A stretch of 64,000 bases of DNA from contig JANSXC010000002.1 of assembly GCA_024743115.1 (NCBI GenBank), positions 474,207 through 538,206 on the forward strand, in the 5' to 3' direction. This stretch comes from a bacterium (GTDB taxonomy: Bacteria; Planctomycetota; UBA1135; UBA2386). Position 1 is the stretch's first letter. Every line of letters starts with the position of its first letter. The translations under genes and the position numbers were made by a program. Shown piece by piece: positions 34,028-43,610 of the stretch. Under the pieces are notes generated by a model. It was not told the DNA's origin, did not search any database, and worked only from the letters and a program-made list of their open reading frames with translations.

Positions 34028-34405
34028 ATGGCGGAGCCTATCGAGCGAGCGTTCGACGGCCTGGCGTTGTCGTCGGACGTGTTCGAGCTGATCAAGACCT
34101 TCGAGTTCGACCTCGCGATTGCGGGGCTGCCCGATGCCGAGGAACTTTCGATCCGGGTTCGGCTGTTCCGCTCGCTGACCAATCCGAAGCGCTATCGATG
34201 TCGGCTGTCACGGCTCGAGTTCTGGGCCCTTCGGCCGACGTTCCAGGGCACGCCCGAGGATGATCGGTCGGACGAGGAACTCGACAGCGGTTGGGATCAC
34301 ATGCTTGCGGGCCACTTCGACTCGTTCGAGGCCGCCGACTGGCAGCAGGCGCTGGCCCTCGTCACCCAGGAGCTACGCCAGTCGATCGGCGTCGAAGGCT
34401 CCTGA
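34028..34405 (+). CDS. Conserved-looking hypothetical protein
   Basis: A 125-residue acidic protein, MAEPIERAF onwards, with no signal peptide or membrane segment. LDSGWDHMLAGHFDSFEAAD and an amphipathic C-terminal helix (WQQALALVTQELRQSI) suggest a small helical fold. I do not recognise the family. TAGGTT at 34013-34018 ends 9 bases before the ATG and may be a -10 box. It lies between dnaK and a convergent gene. Confidence 0.6.
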   Translation: MAEPIERAFDGLALSSDVFELIKTFEFDLAIAGLPDAEELSIRVRLFRSLTNPKRYRCRLSRLEFWALRPTFQGTPEDDRSDEELDSGWDHMLAGHFDSFEAADWQQALALVTQELRQSIGVEGS

Positions 34406-34433
34406 AGGCGGTGTCTGGGTGGGGTGCCGCCCG

Positions 34434-35585
34434 CTACCGGGGCGGATACTCGGCGCGCACCCACGCGTGAAACTTCGGATCCACCGTCAGCGGGCTGAGT
34501 CCGTAGATCGCCTTCAGCCCTTCGCGTGATGTGTCGCCCTTCTTCAGCCGGCGCACGAAGTCGCGGAACTTCGCGCCGCCGTGAACCGTGAGCAGGAAGT
34601 CGACGTAGGCGAACGCCATCGCGTGTTCTTCGAATGAGAGCTGGTCGGTGTTGCGCGTCGACAGTTCGGCGAACGAGATGGCCTTCTTCGTCGTGACGAG
34701 TTTGCGGACCGGCGGGCGCCATTTGCCGCCCTTGAAGCCGGCGCCTGGCTTCAGAAGGATCTCGTCGTAGCAGAAGTTGGCGCAGCGTTGGGTGATGCGG
34801 TCCTCGAACCAGTGCGCGACGCCGGCGTCGACCCAGCCGTGCTTGCGGTTGCCGAGCCAGTGGGAGGGCTGCATGTTGCCGAGCAGCAGGTGCGTGACAT
34901 GGTGCACGACCTGGCGATGCAATGCCGCGTCGTCCTTGGCGTCGCGTCGGTCGCGATACATGCAGAGCACCGCGGGCACGCCCATCAGTTTGATGCGGTT
35001 GCCATTGCTGCCGATGCCTGTTGCGCGCGGGGACATGAGCGCGTGATCCTTCTGTGACTCGAACAGGAACACCTGCAAGGTCGCGGGCAGATCCTTGTCC
35101 TCGAGTTCGAACTGCTCGACGAACATGGCCCGCAGCGATTCGATGCGCTGGCCGTAGAGGTGCATGAGCGCGTGGGTGTCGAGTTTCTTGCGGTCGACGG
35201 TGAGCGGCTTCAGGGTGCAGGTGAGCTCGCAATGTGGCGTGCGCAGGTGTAGCGCCGGCGTCTTCCGCTTCTGGTCGACCACGTCGTCGACCGCGGTCTT
35301 GCGGGCTTGACGCCATTCAGCGACGAGCTGGCGGCGGCGTTCGAGCTCCGTGGTCGCGGCCTCGTTGTCGCACAACTTGCAGTCGGTGCCGAGCGCGCCG
35401 GCGCACGTCTTGCACGTCGCGGTGACGCTGCAGTGGATCGTGCCGGCGTCGAGTTGCTCGCGCGCGAGCTCCGGCGCCTTGCCGTGGTTCTTGCAGGGGT
35501 GGTTGCCCTGGCTCTTGCAGCTGCGGCAGGTGACCTGGGCCACCGCACAGCCCGTCATCATCCACAGGATCAGAGCGATTCGCAC
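34434..35585 (-). CDS. Secreted Cys-rich protein with a degenerate peptidase-MA domain
   Basis: A 383-residue exported protein; the signal is MRIALILWMMTGCAVAQ. Residues 20-72 are Cys-rich (CRSCKSQGNHPCKNHG, CKTCAGALGTDCKLC), resembling the DnaJ zinc-finger spacing. The rest resembles a peptidase-MA domain, but the HExxH motif is HHVTH (228-232), so the catalytic Glu is His. The third-ligand motif WLTEG reads WVDAG, so that Glu is Ala254. It is therefore probably inactive as a zinc protease and may act as a binding protein. The intact relative at 9542-12499 in the same window makes the loss clear. Length is normal for a single-domain secreted protein. Confidence 0.7.
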   Translation of the reverse strand: MRIALILWMMTGCAVAQVTCRSCKSQGNHPCKNHGKAPELAREQLDAGTIHCSVTATCKTCAGALGTDCKLCDNEAATTELERRRQLVAEWRQARKTAVDDVVDQKRKTPALHLRTPHCELTCTLKPLTVDRKKLDTHALMHLYGQRIESLRAMFVEQFELEDKDLPATLQVFLFESQKDHALMSPRATGIGSNGNRIKLMGVPAVLCMYRDRRDAKDDAALHRQVVHHVTHLLLGNMQPSHWLGNRKHGWVDAGVAHWFEDRITQRCANFCYDEILLKPGAGFKGGKWRPPVRKLVTTKKAISFAELSTRNTDQLSFEEHAMAFAYVDFLLTVHGGAKFRDFVRRLKKGDTSREGLKAIYGLSPLTVDPKFHAWVRAEYPPR

Positions 35586-35667
35586 GGTGGGTACGATAGC
35601 CCGATTGCCTGCGACCGGCGTGCGGCATCTTCGGATCGCTGGCTCGTCGCTGGCGCCGGTGGAGGGA

Positions 35668-38202
35668 TCAGAACGCGCCGATCGTCACGGTCAGGCGATT
35701 GGTAGCGGTCAATGCCGTCGCCTGGTTCGTCGCATCGATCTCGATGGGGACCACCTGCTGATGGAGGGCGACTCCGACCAGGCCGAGCGCCGGCGGAATC
35801 GCGAGCTCGGTGTCGAGCCGGCGCTGCGGTGCGAGATGAAGCAGCATGACATCCGCCGCGACGAGCTGCGTGCAGCCGGCCCCCGCGAGCGGATGCACGG
35901 TCGACAGCGCGACGTTCCGCGGCGAGAACCCCCAGACTTCGAGCGCCAGATCGTTGGCCGTGCCGGCGAGGCCCGTGGCGCGACTGCGGGCGGTGCCGCC
36001 GATCCATGCGAGGTCGATAACGTCGAGTTGATTGAGCCCACCGGTGCCCGCGCAGCCGTTGCCGGCAGTTGTGCTGCGGGCAGAACACGAACTCTGCAGC
36101 TCTGCGAACCGCGGCGACAGCATCCCGCCCGCACGCAGGAACTCACCGCCGACCGCGAGTGTGCCCGTCCGCGGCAGCATCGCGACGCAATGGGGCGTGC
36201 CGTCGAGTCCGCCAGCGACTGGGTTCCACCCGGAGCCGCTCCAGCGGGCGATACCACGCATCGGCTGGTTGCCGACGTGCGTGAAGTTGCCGGTCGCGAT
36301 GAGGTTGCCGTCCGGTAGCTCGACGAGATCGTTGACCGGCCCGTTGAAGCTCGCGCCCATCGCAGACCACGTGGTGCCGTTCCAGCGGGCGACGTTGCGG
36401 ACCGTGGTGTTGCCCGCTTGATGGAAGACGCCGGCTGCCACGAGGTCGCCGTTCGGCAGGTTCGCGAGGGCTCGGACCGGTCCATTGAGACCGGTGTCGA
36501 GTGCGTGCCACGCCGTGCCGTCCCATCGCGCAATGTTCTCTCGCAGCCGGTGGTTCACCGCGAAGAACCGGCCGCCGATCACGACATCGCCGCTCGGTCG
36601 GACGAGCACGGCGTGCACGGTGTCGTCGACATGCTGTGCCAGGGGCGTCCAGGAGTTGTTGTGCCAACGCAGGATGTTCTGGTAGCTGGTCGCGCCCGTT
36701 CGGTAGATCGCGCCCGCTGCCAGGAGCGAGCCGTCGGGTAGCACCAGGAGATCTTCGACGCTGCCGGTCAAGCCGGGGATCGAGGACCATTGGAACCCGT
36801 CCCAGCGTCGCACCGGGCCGAGGGTGCCGGGGCCGGCGAGCAGGTTGCCGGCGGCGATCAGATCACCGGAGGGCAGGACCGCGAGCGCGTTGGCCGGGCG
36901 CTCGAGGCCAGGACCGAGCGGCAGCCAGCCGCCGGCCGAGCGGCGCGCGATGTGGTTGACGAACGTGCCGCCCTGCATCCGGAAGTTGCCCGTCGCATAG
37001 ACCAGTTGTTCGTTGCCTTCGACGATCGCTGTCACGGCGCCGTCGAACCCCGTGCCGGCCGGGCCCCACTGCCCGGGGCCACCGCGCAGAACGGTCGACA
37101 GCGTCCGGGTCTGCGGGTCCTGGTAGGCGCCCGCGATCAGCAGATCACCACCTGGGAGCCGTTCGATTCCGAAGGTCGCGCCGTAGGCCGCATGACCCGG
37201 TCCGAGATCGGTCCAGCTCTGACCGTCCCACCGTGCGATGTGCGAACGAGCGCCGCCGACGAGCAGATCGCCGTTGGCTTCGGCGCGGAGGCAGGTGACC
37301 TCGTCCCCGACTGCGCTAGTGGGCGGTGGCTGCAGCCAGCCCGTGCCGGTCCAGATCGCGAGTCCGCGGGCGTCGAACGTGCCGCCGACCGCGACGCGGC
37401 CGGCTGGCAGGGCCGCGATGGCCTGGATGCTGAGCACCCCGGTCATCGGATTGGGCTGGGTGATGCCGTTGCCGAGCGGCAACCAGGTCGTGCGGTTCCA
37501 GCGCGCGACGCGGTTGGCCTGGACGCCATCGATCTGCGTGAAATCCCCGCCCGCGATGATGCTGCCGTTGGCACGCGTGTGTAGTGCCGTCACGAGGTTG
37601 TTGGCGCCCTGACCGAACGAGGACCAGCTCGTGCCGTCCCAGCTCGCGAGGAAATTGACGGGGTTGTTGCCGGCACGGCGGAACCGTCCGCCGGCGAGCA
37701 GGTCCCCGTTCGGCAGCAGGGTGAGGGCAGCGACCTGATCGTCCATGCCGTTGCCGAGCGCCTGCCAGGACGTGCCGTCGAACCGGGCGATGCGCGCCGC
37801 GGGTACGCCGGCGATCTGCAGGAACGTGCCGGCGGCTACGAGATCGTTGTTGGGCATCACGAGTAGATTCGTGATCACGCCATTCGTGCTGCCGGGTGGC
37901 CCGATCGCGGCGAACTCGCGCCGGCTGGGGTCGTAGAACGCGATCCCGGATGCCTGCACGCTGCCGGCCGCAGCGAAGCCGCCGGCGACGACCACACCGG
38001 CGGGCCTCGGGCCGTTGCCGTCGGGATCCCAGCTGGCGGTCGCCAGCACGGCGCGGTCCGTGCCGGGGAGTTGGTTGCCCGCTGTCCACGTAGTGGTGCA
38101 TTGGCCGGCAACGGTCGGCGCGAGCGTCAGTCCGGCCAGTGCCAGGAGGGTGGCAATCGTGCGGCGGGCCAGGGCCCGGGGCGGCAGCTCTGATTGGTTC
38201 AT
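35668..38202 (-). CDS. Secreted 14-repeat delta-60/propeller protein with C-terminal module
   Basis: An 844-residue exported protein with a signal peptide ending near residue 33 (TVAGQC). I count about 14 repeats of 40-45 residues of the type GDLVAAGxFxxAGN...ARWNGTxWxxLGxGxxGPVxAL, from about 65 to 690. These match delta-60 type repeats and probably form one or two beta-propellers. After about residue 710 (TTAGNGCAGTGG) comes the same module found on three other secreted proteins here (ADVMLLHLAPQRRLDTELAI and VVPIEIDA strands). It has no catalytic motif. It is likely an extracellular binding or adhesion protein. Repeats 11-13 are closest to one another. Confidence 0.75.
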   Translation of the reverse strand: MNQSELPPRALARRTIATLLALAGLTLAPTVAGQCTTTWTAGNQLPGTDRAVLATASWDPDGNGPRPAGVVVAGGFAAAGSVQASGIAFYDPSRREFAAIGPPGSTNGVITNLLVMPNNDLVAAGTFLQIAGVPAARIARFDGTSWQALGNGMDDQVAALTLLPNGDLLAGGRFRRAGNNPVNFLASWDGTSWSSFGQGANNLVTALHTRANGSIIAGGDFTQIDGVQANRVARWNRTTWLPLGNGITQPNPMTGVLSIQAIAALPAGRVAVGGTFDARGLAIWTGTGWLQPPPTSAVGDEVTCLRAEANGDLLVGGARSHIARWDGQSWTDLGPGHAAYGATFGIERLPGGDLLIAGAYQDPQTRTLSTVLRGGPGQWGPAGTGFDGAVTAIVEGNEQLVYATGNFRMQGGTFVNHIARRSAGGWLPLGPGLERPANALAVLPSGDLIAAGNLLAGPGTLGPVRRWDGFQWSSIPGLTGSVEDLLVLPDGSLLAAGAIYRTGATSYQNILRWHNNSWTPLAQHVDDTVHAVLVRPSGDVVIGGRFFAVNHRLRENIARWDGTAWHALDTGLNGPVRALANLPNGDLVAAGVFHQAGNTTVRNVARWNGTTWSAMGASFNGPVNDLVELPDGNLIATGNFTHVGNQPMRGIARWSGSGWNPVAGGLDGTPHCVAMLPRTGTLAVGGEFLRAGGMLSPRFAELQSSCSARSTTAGNGCAGTGGLNQLDVIDLAWIGGTARSRATGLAGTANDLALEVWGFSPRNVALSTVHPLAGAGCTQLVAADVMLLHLAPQRRLDTELAIPPALGLVGVALHQQVVPIEIDATNQATALTATNRLTVTIGAF

Positions 38203-38472
38203 GGGCGCGCAGCGATGAAGTGGACCACGGGCTCTCAGTAGGGCCGATTCGAACGGCGGCGTAACCGGTTTCCTCGGTGATTCTGGAGTTCTGGTCGCGG
38301 CGAACGGTTCTCGGTCTCGACTCGTGCGGATCCGCTCGCTCAGATCGAGCCGTTCCCGGCCGAATCCTGGCCTTTCCGGCGTGGCGGACTACCCTTCCGC
38401 AAGCGCGGTACGGCCCGGCGGTTGGTTGCTGGTTGTTACGGGGCCGGGTTCGTGCGCTAACGCACTCGCTGC

Positions 38473-39456
38473 ATGATCACGGTCACCGATCTCACGAAGC
38501 GCTTCGGCCAGACCCTCGCGGTCGATCGCTTGTCCTTCCAGGTCGAGTCCGGCGAGGTCGTCGGCTTCCTCGGCCCCAACGGCGCCGGTAAGTCGACGAC
38601 GATCCGCGTTCTCGCCGGCTACCACCCCGCCACGCGCGGCAGCGCTTCGGTCGCGGGTTTCGACGTCGCGAAGCAGTCGCTGCAGGTGCGGCAGAGCATC
38701 GGCTATCTGCCGGAAAACGTGCCGATCTACCCCGAGCTGCGCGTGGTCGAGTATCTGAGGTATCGCGCCGCGCTCAAGGGCGTACCGGCGCGCGATCGCA
38801 AGGTCGCGGTCATGCGGGCGATGGCCAAGGCCGGCATCGAGGACGTGCGGCGTAAGCTCGTCGGGCACGTGTCGCGCGGCTACCGGCAGCGCGTCGGGCT
38901 CGCGGACGCGCTCGTCAGCAACCCGAAGGTGCTGATCCTCGACGAGCCGACTTCGGGGTTGGATCCGAACCAGCGGCGCCGCATCAAGGAGGTCGTGCGC
39001 GAGCTCGCCGAGGAGCACACGATCCTGTTCAGCAGTCACATCCTCGCCGAGGTGCAGGATGTCGCATCCCGGATCCTCGTGATCCACCGCGGCACGCTGC
39101 GCGCCGATGGGGCGCCGGACGAGCTGGTGCGTTCGAGTGTCGGTCGGCGTCTGGTCGTCGCGGCCGCATGTGACGAGGCCGCCATGCGGCAACTGCTCGC
39201 CGGCCTGCCGATCGAGGGGGTCGAACTCGTCGAGGGCACCAACGGCCTGACGCGGGCGAGCGCGGGTCTTACCGAAGGCGCGGACCCTCGGGCCGAGATC
39301 GGTGAGCGGGCGGTTGCTGCCGGCATCGCGCTGCAGGAACTGAAGCTCGACGCGCCGAGCCTCGAAGAATACTTCCAGCTCATGACCGAGGGCGCGGACC
39401 GTGCCGCGGAGAACGAAGCGCTCGTCGGCGACAGCGAAACCGCGGGGGCGGCATGA
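38473..39456 (+). CDS. ABC transporter ATPase (GldA-like)
   Basis: ATP-binding subunit, 327 residues. Walker A is GPNGAGKST near 37-45, the Q-loop is GYLPENVPIYPEL, the signature is VSRGYRQRVGLADAL (SRGYR in place of SGGQ), Walker B is VLILDEPTSGLDP and the switch His is in SSHILAEVQ. This sequence type is close to GldA and other ABC-2 drug/polysaccharide exporters. The C-terminal 100 residues are an accessory domain. It forms an ATGA overlap with the permease gene, and the next two genes complete the set. Confidence 0.92.
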   Translation: MITVTDLTKRFGQTLAVDRLSFQVESGEVVGFLGPNGAGKSTTIRVLAGYHPATRGSASVAGFDVAKQSLQVRQSIGYLPENVPIYPELRVVEYLRYRAALKGVPARDRKVAVMRAMAKAGIEDVRRKLVGHVSRGYRQRVGLADALVSNPKVLILDEPTSGLDPNQRRRIKEVVRELAEEHTILFSSHILAEVQDVASRILVIHRGTLRADGAPDELVRSSVGRRLVVAAACDEAAMRQLLAGLPIEGVELVEGTNGLTRASAGLTEGADPRAEIGERAVAAGIALQELKLDAPSLEEYFQLMTEGADRAAENEALVGDSETAGAA

Positions 39457-40220
39457 ACGGCGCACTCGTCACGTTTCGCAAGGAGCTGTTGAGCTACTTC
39501 GTGAGCCCGGTGAGCTGGGTGATCGCGTTCGTCTTCTACGCGTGGCGCGGCTACGAGCTGTCGAGCCTGAGTCGCTACTTCGCGGCGACCAACGGCGATC
39601 CCGACGTTTTCGTCTCGGCGACCTACAGTCGGCCGAGCACGTTTTGGATGGTGATCCTCGTGCCCGCGATCCTGACGATGCGCTGCTTCGCGGAGGAGCG
39701 TCGCACGGGTTCGATGGAGATGCTCATGACGGCGCCCGTCAAGGACAGCGGTGTCGTCGTCGGCAAATGGGGCGCGGCCGCGGCGTTCTACGCGCTGCTG
39801 TGGCTGCCGACCGCACTGAGTCTGCACGTGCTCGAATACGGTCCGTTCCTCGGTACGGACCTCTCGTTCGGTCCCGTGTTCGCGGCCTACCTCGGCATGT
39901 TCCTGCTGAGTGCCATGGTGTTGTCGTTCGGTTGCTTCGCGAGCAGTCTGACCGACAACGTGCTGCTGGCTGCGCTGCTGTCGATCCTGTTCGCGTTCGG
40001 CCTGATTACGCTGCCGCAGCAGCTGCCCGCCCAGCTCGGTGAGCTCGGGCAGAACTACTACGTGCGCGAGCTGCTCGACAAGTTCGACGTCATGCGCAAC
40101 TTCTCCGAGTGGTTCGCGCGGGGCCTCATCGACACGAGTCAGGTCGCGTTCTACATCAGCGGCATCGCGTTCTTCCTGTTCCTGACCGTCGTCAGCGTCG
40201 CTTCGCGGAGGGTGGCATGA
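39453..40220 (+). CDS. ABC-2 type permease (GldF-like)
   Basis: A 255-residue inner-membrane permease with six hydrophobic segments: about 20-32, 63-78, 105-125, 142-165, 172-190 and 230-250. The short cytoplasmic motif CFAEERRTGSMEMLMTAPV is the classic ABC-2/GldF coupling helix region. It pairs with the ATPase upstream and overlaps the next gene as ATGA. The complex may move an unknown substrate, or energise a surface process as proposed for gliding Gld proteins. Confidence 0.9.
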   Translation: MNGALVTFRKELLSYFVSPVSWVIAFVFYAWRGYELSSLSRYFAATNGDPDVFVSATYSRPSTFWMVILVPAILTMRCFAEERRTGSMEMLMTAPVKDSGVVVGKWGAAAAFYALLWLPTALSLHVLEYGPFLGTDLSFGPVFAAYLGMFLLSAMVLSFGCFASSLTDNVLLAALLSILFAFGLITLPQQLPAQLGELGQNYYVRELLDKFDVMRNFSEWFARGLIDTSQVAFYISGIAFFLFLTVVSVASRRVA

Positions 40221-41809
40221 AGCTCAGTCGAATCGCGGGTCTCACCAACCTCGTGCTCGCCGCTGTGCTCATGCTCGCGGTCTGGTTGCTGGTCGTCTAC
40301 GTCGCGTCGCGCCCCGCCCTGCGCACGTTGATCGATCTGACGCCCCAGAGCGTCAACACGGTCGATGTCGCGACCGAAGAACTGCTGAAGGAACTGCGCG
40401 ACCGGCAGGTCGAGGTCGAGTTCCACCTGTTCTTCCCGCGGATCTCGGGCCAGGGTCGTTCGCCGGCGCAGCAGCAGCAGATCGTGATCATCCGGCGGTT
40501 GCGGGAACTCACGAACTTGCTGGTCCGGCGGTATCAGTGGCTCGGCGGTGAGTCGGTCACGATCCACGAGTACGACATGTACTCGAACATCGAGAAGACG
40601 ACCGAGGCGGCGCAGGCGTTCGAATACAAGGGGCCGACGGACGAGATCGTCGTCACGGTCAAGCAGCCGGGGCGCGAGCGCCGCTTCCGCAAGTTGTCGC
40701 TGACGCAGGACCTCGCGACGATCGAGCTGCCGGGGCAGCGCTCGCCGATGCCCGGTGCGCGGTCGGCGGTGCCGGTGCTCAAGCAGTATCTCGGAGAGGT
40801 GCAGCTGAGTTCGGCGATCAAGTCGCTGTTGGTGCAGGGCACGCCGGTCATCTACTTCCTCAACTCGTACTCGCCCGATCTCGATTTCACGAACGAGAGC
40901 ATTGGGCGCGCCTACGGGGGGGTGGCAGCCGCACTGCAACGCCTCGGTTTCGAGGTTCGCATACTCAATCTTCAGCGTCAGAGAGTCGTCCCCAACGATG
41001 CGGCGCTGGTGCTCGTGCCCGAGCCGCGAGCCGAGTTCAGTGAGCGAGATGCGCTCGCGCTCTACGAATACGTGCGCAACGGCGGCGGTCTCTTCATCAA
41101 CTACTCGTGGTCGCCGCAGGCGAGCTGGAATCCACCCGCGGGCAAGCTCGGGGAACTGCTCGGCTTCGAGATCGGGCAGCTCCGCGTGCATCACCTGATT
41201 CGCGACGGCGCCAACCGCACGGGTGGTCGCGGTCTCGATGGCGACCCGGCCGTCGGCAAGCTCGAGCTACTTGCCAACCCGACGCACAGCGTGACCCGCA
41301 ACCTCGCGGCCCGCGCGCTCGAAGTCGCGAATGCCCGGCAGTTGGAGTTCACGTCCGCGCCGGACGGCGTGCTACGGGAGCCGCTGCTGCAGACCGGCGA
41401 AAACGCCTGGTTGGCGAAGATCGTCGACGGTTATCCGGACCTGCGGGCGCCCCGGGGGATTCGGCTCAATAGCTACAACGTCGGAGCCTCGTTCATCGTC
41501 GACCCGCCCGACGGTGCCGAGGGCGAAAACAACGCCGCCGACACCCGTAAGGGGCGCGTGGTCGTCGTGACCGGCGAGTTCTGCAACAACATCGGTCTGC
41601 CGCGCTTCGGCGACCTCGCGTTCAACATCTGTAACTGGCTCGCCGAGCGCGAAGTCATGCTCGACATCCAGAGCAACAAGTACCAGCCGCGGCAGATGGA
41701 GGTCTCGCTGCCTCAGGTCGAACGCACGAGCGACTTCCTGTTCTACTGGCTGCCGCTGGCGTTCTTCTTCGGCGGCCTGATCGTGATCTTCGTGCGGAGG
41801 AGAGTCTGA
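40217..41809 (+). CDS. GldG-like ABC-transporter-associated protein
   Basis: A 530-residue membrane-anchored protein. One N-terminal segment (about 10-30) and one C-terminal segment (about 507-527, FYWLPLAFFFGGLIVIFVRR) flank a large outside region. Its fold matches the GldG/ABC_transp_aux family, with STPALRTLIDLTPQSVNT-like start and LVLVPEPRAEFSERDALALYEYVRNGGGLF in the glutamine-amidotransferase-like part. ATG 40217 overlaps the permease stop. It probably works with GldA/GldF-like subunits at the envelope. Confidence 0.85.
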   Translation: MKLSRIAGLTNLVLAAVLMLAVWLLVVYVASRPALRTLIDLTPQSVNTVDVATEELLKELRDRQVEVEFHLFFPRISGQGRSPAQQQQIVIIRRLRELTNLLVRRYQWLGGESVTIHEYDMYSNIEKTTEAAQAFEYKGPTDEIVVTVKQPGRERRFRKLSLTQDLATIELPGQRSPMPGARSAVPVLKQYLGEVQLSSAIKSLLVQGTPVIYFLNSYSPDLDFTNESIGRAYGGVAAALQRLGFEVRILNLQRQRVVPNDAALVLVPEPRAEFSERDALALYEYVRNGGGLFINYSWSPQASWNPPAGKLGELLGFEIGQLRVHHLIRDGANRTGGRGLDGDPAVGKLELLANPTHSVTRNLAARALEVANARQLEFTSAPDGVLREPLLQTGENAWLAKIVDGYPDLRAPRGIRLNSYNVGASFIVDPPDGAEGENNAADTRKGRVVVVTGEFCNNIGLPRFGDLAFNICNWLAEREVMLDIQSNKYQPRQMEVSLPQVERTSDFLFYWLPLAFFFGGLIVIFVRRRV

Positions 41810-41815
41810 CCCCCG

Positions 41816-43582
41816 ATGGGCATCAAAACCTTGGCTGTCCTGATCGTGCTCGTCGGCGCTCTCGGCGGTGTGCTCTATTTCACTTCCGAGAAGCCACCCA
41901 TCGCAGAGAGCGCGCAGGCTCCCGCACTCGAGGGCAGGTCGCTGCGGGACTGCAAGTTCTTCCGCTGGCAGTTCAAGAACCCCGAGCAACAGCCGTTCGA
42001 GGTTTCGCGTCGGGAGGACGGTTCGTTCGCAATCACTGAACCGGTCAACGACCGTGCGTCCATCGGCTACGTGCAGCAGATCGTCAACGCGTGGGACTCC
42101 GCGAACCTGATCGCGACCGACTACACCGATGACGCTGCGGGTCATGCCGAGACCGGGCTCGACGAGCCGGTCATGGTGTTCGCGGCGGAGTGGCCGGACG
42201 GTCATCGCGTCGAGTTCGAGGTCGGTGGCCAGGGGCCACTCGGGGACGACCGATTCATGAAGCGCGAGGGCAAGACCTGGCTCGGTGGCAGGGGCCTGTA
42301 TGGCAGCATGCGGGTCAACCTGCACGATCTACGCGATCGCCAGGTCTTTCAGCTGCAGGAGACCACGTGCACTCAGCTCGACGTGCAGGGGCTGCGGGTC
42401 GAGACCGGTAAGCGCGAGCGGATCGAGCTAAAGCGCTCCGGCCGCGTGTGGCGGTTGTCCGAGCCCGTCGAGAGTCGCGCGCACCAGGCCTCGGCGATCA
42501 AGTTCATCACGCTCGTGCTCGCGTTGCGCGCCGACCACTTCATCCAGGGCATGGTCCGTGTGCCGGATCGCGACCCGGATGTCGTCGTCGTAGCCAAGGG
42601 TTCGACCGGCGAGGAACGGCTGGAGCTCTGGATCGAGCAAGGCGCCGCGTTCGGTCAGCTGCCCGGCCGGTCGTCTTGGTTTCAGTGTGATCCGCGCACG
42701 TTCGAATCGGTGTTCCACCATGCCGACGAGTCCTTGCGCGCCCGCACGTTGATCGGCGTCGACGACATCGCGACCGAAGTCGCCGGCGTCGTCATCGACC
42801 CGGGTGCGAGCAAGGGCCGTGGCGATCGCATCCACCTGCTGCGCGACTCGGTCGCGACCGAATGGCGTCTGACCGAACCCGTCGAATACCCGGCGCATGC
42901 GACGCGGGCGAACGAGGCGATGCAGGCGCTCAACAACCTGCGCGCCGTCGAGTTCCTCGCTGGCGCCAAGGTCGACGATCCGGCGCTCGGGCTCGGCGCG
43001 GGCCGAATGACGCTCTCCGTGCGCGAGTTCGAGGAGCGCGAGGCGCACACGATCTGGATCGGCAGCGAGGTCGATCGCAACGGCCTGACGCTCGTCCACG
43101 CGTGCCGCGCCGACGAGCCCGGCACGATCGTGCTGGTGCCCGCGCCCGCGGTCGCGCGGCTGAAGCGCGAATGGCCGGTCTATTGCCAGCGCGACATCCT
43201 CAAGGTGCCGGTGCCCGTGGGCGCGCTCGAGGTGCGGCGGGCCGACGGCACGGTCGTGCGGCAGATCGCGCGCAACGACGAAGGCGCCTGGGAGTCCGAG
43301 GGGCTCTCGGCCGAGGCGGTCCAGGAGGCTGGCGAGTTCATCAAGGACGTGCTGCGGGACTTCGGTGGCAAGCGCGCGGTGGACCTGCGCGATGGTCATC
43401 CACACGGCGCGCCCGACTACGTGCTCGTCCTGCAGCGGCGGAACGGCGAGCCACTGCGCGAGCTACGAGCCTGGGACCGTGACGGCAAGTTGCCCGTGAT
43501 CGTGCAGACGGAGCAGATGAAAGAGATCGGCTTCGAGATCGGAGCCCGCGACGGCCGCTCGATGCGAGAGCTCTGGAAGTGA
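41816..43582 (+). CDS. DUF4340 protein of the Gld-like cluster
   Basis: A 588-residue protein with one N-terminal membrane segment (residues 5-22, LAVLIVLVGALGGVLYF) and a large periplasmic part. The part has three similar DUF4340-like segments, each with a W/F-x-L-T/S-EPV pattern: SFAITEPVNDRAS near 70, WRLSEPVESRAHQA near 215 and WRLTEPVEYPAHAT near 355. DUF4340 genes regularly follow GldG-like genes in planctomycetes and proteobacteria, which supports a shared complex. The gene starts 6 bases after the GldG-like stop. Biochemical role unknown. Confidence 0.84.
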   Translation: MGIKTLAVLIVLVGALGGVLYFTSEKPPIAESAQAPALEGRSLRDCKFFRWQFKNPEQQPFEVSRREDGSFAITEPVNDRASIGYVQQIVNAWDSANLIATDYTDDAAGHAETGLDEPVMVFAAEWPDGHRVEFEVGGQGPLGDDRFMKREGKTWLGGRGLYGSMRVNLHDLRDRQVFQLQETTCTQLDVQGLRVETGKRERIELKRSGRVWRLSEPVESRAHQASAIKFITLVLALRADHFIQGMVRVPDRDPDVVVVAKGSTGEERLELWIEQGAAFGQLPGRSSWFQCDPRTFESVFHHADESLRARTLIGVDDIATEVAGVVIDPGASKGRGDRIHLLRDSVATEWRLTEPVEYPAHATRANEAMQALNNLRAVEFLAGAKVDDPALGLGAGRMTLSVREFEEREAHTIWIGSEVDRNGLTLVHACRADEPGTIVLVPAPAVARLKREWPVYCQRDILKVPVPVGALEVRRADGTVVRQIARNDEGAWESEGLSAEAVQEAGEFIKDVLRDFGGKRAVDLRDGHPHGAPDYVLVLQRRNGEPLRELRAWDRDGKLPVIVQTEQMKEIGFEIGARDGRSMRELWK

Positions 43583-43610
43583 GCCGAGCGCCGTCTATTC
43601 TTCGCGGTTC

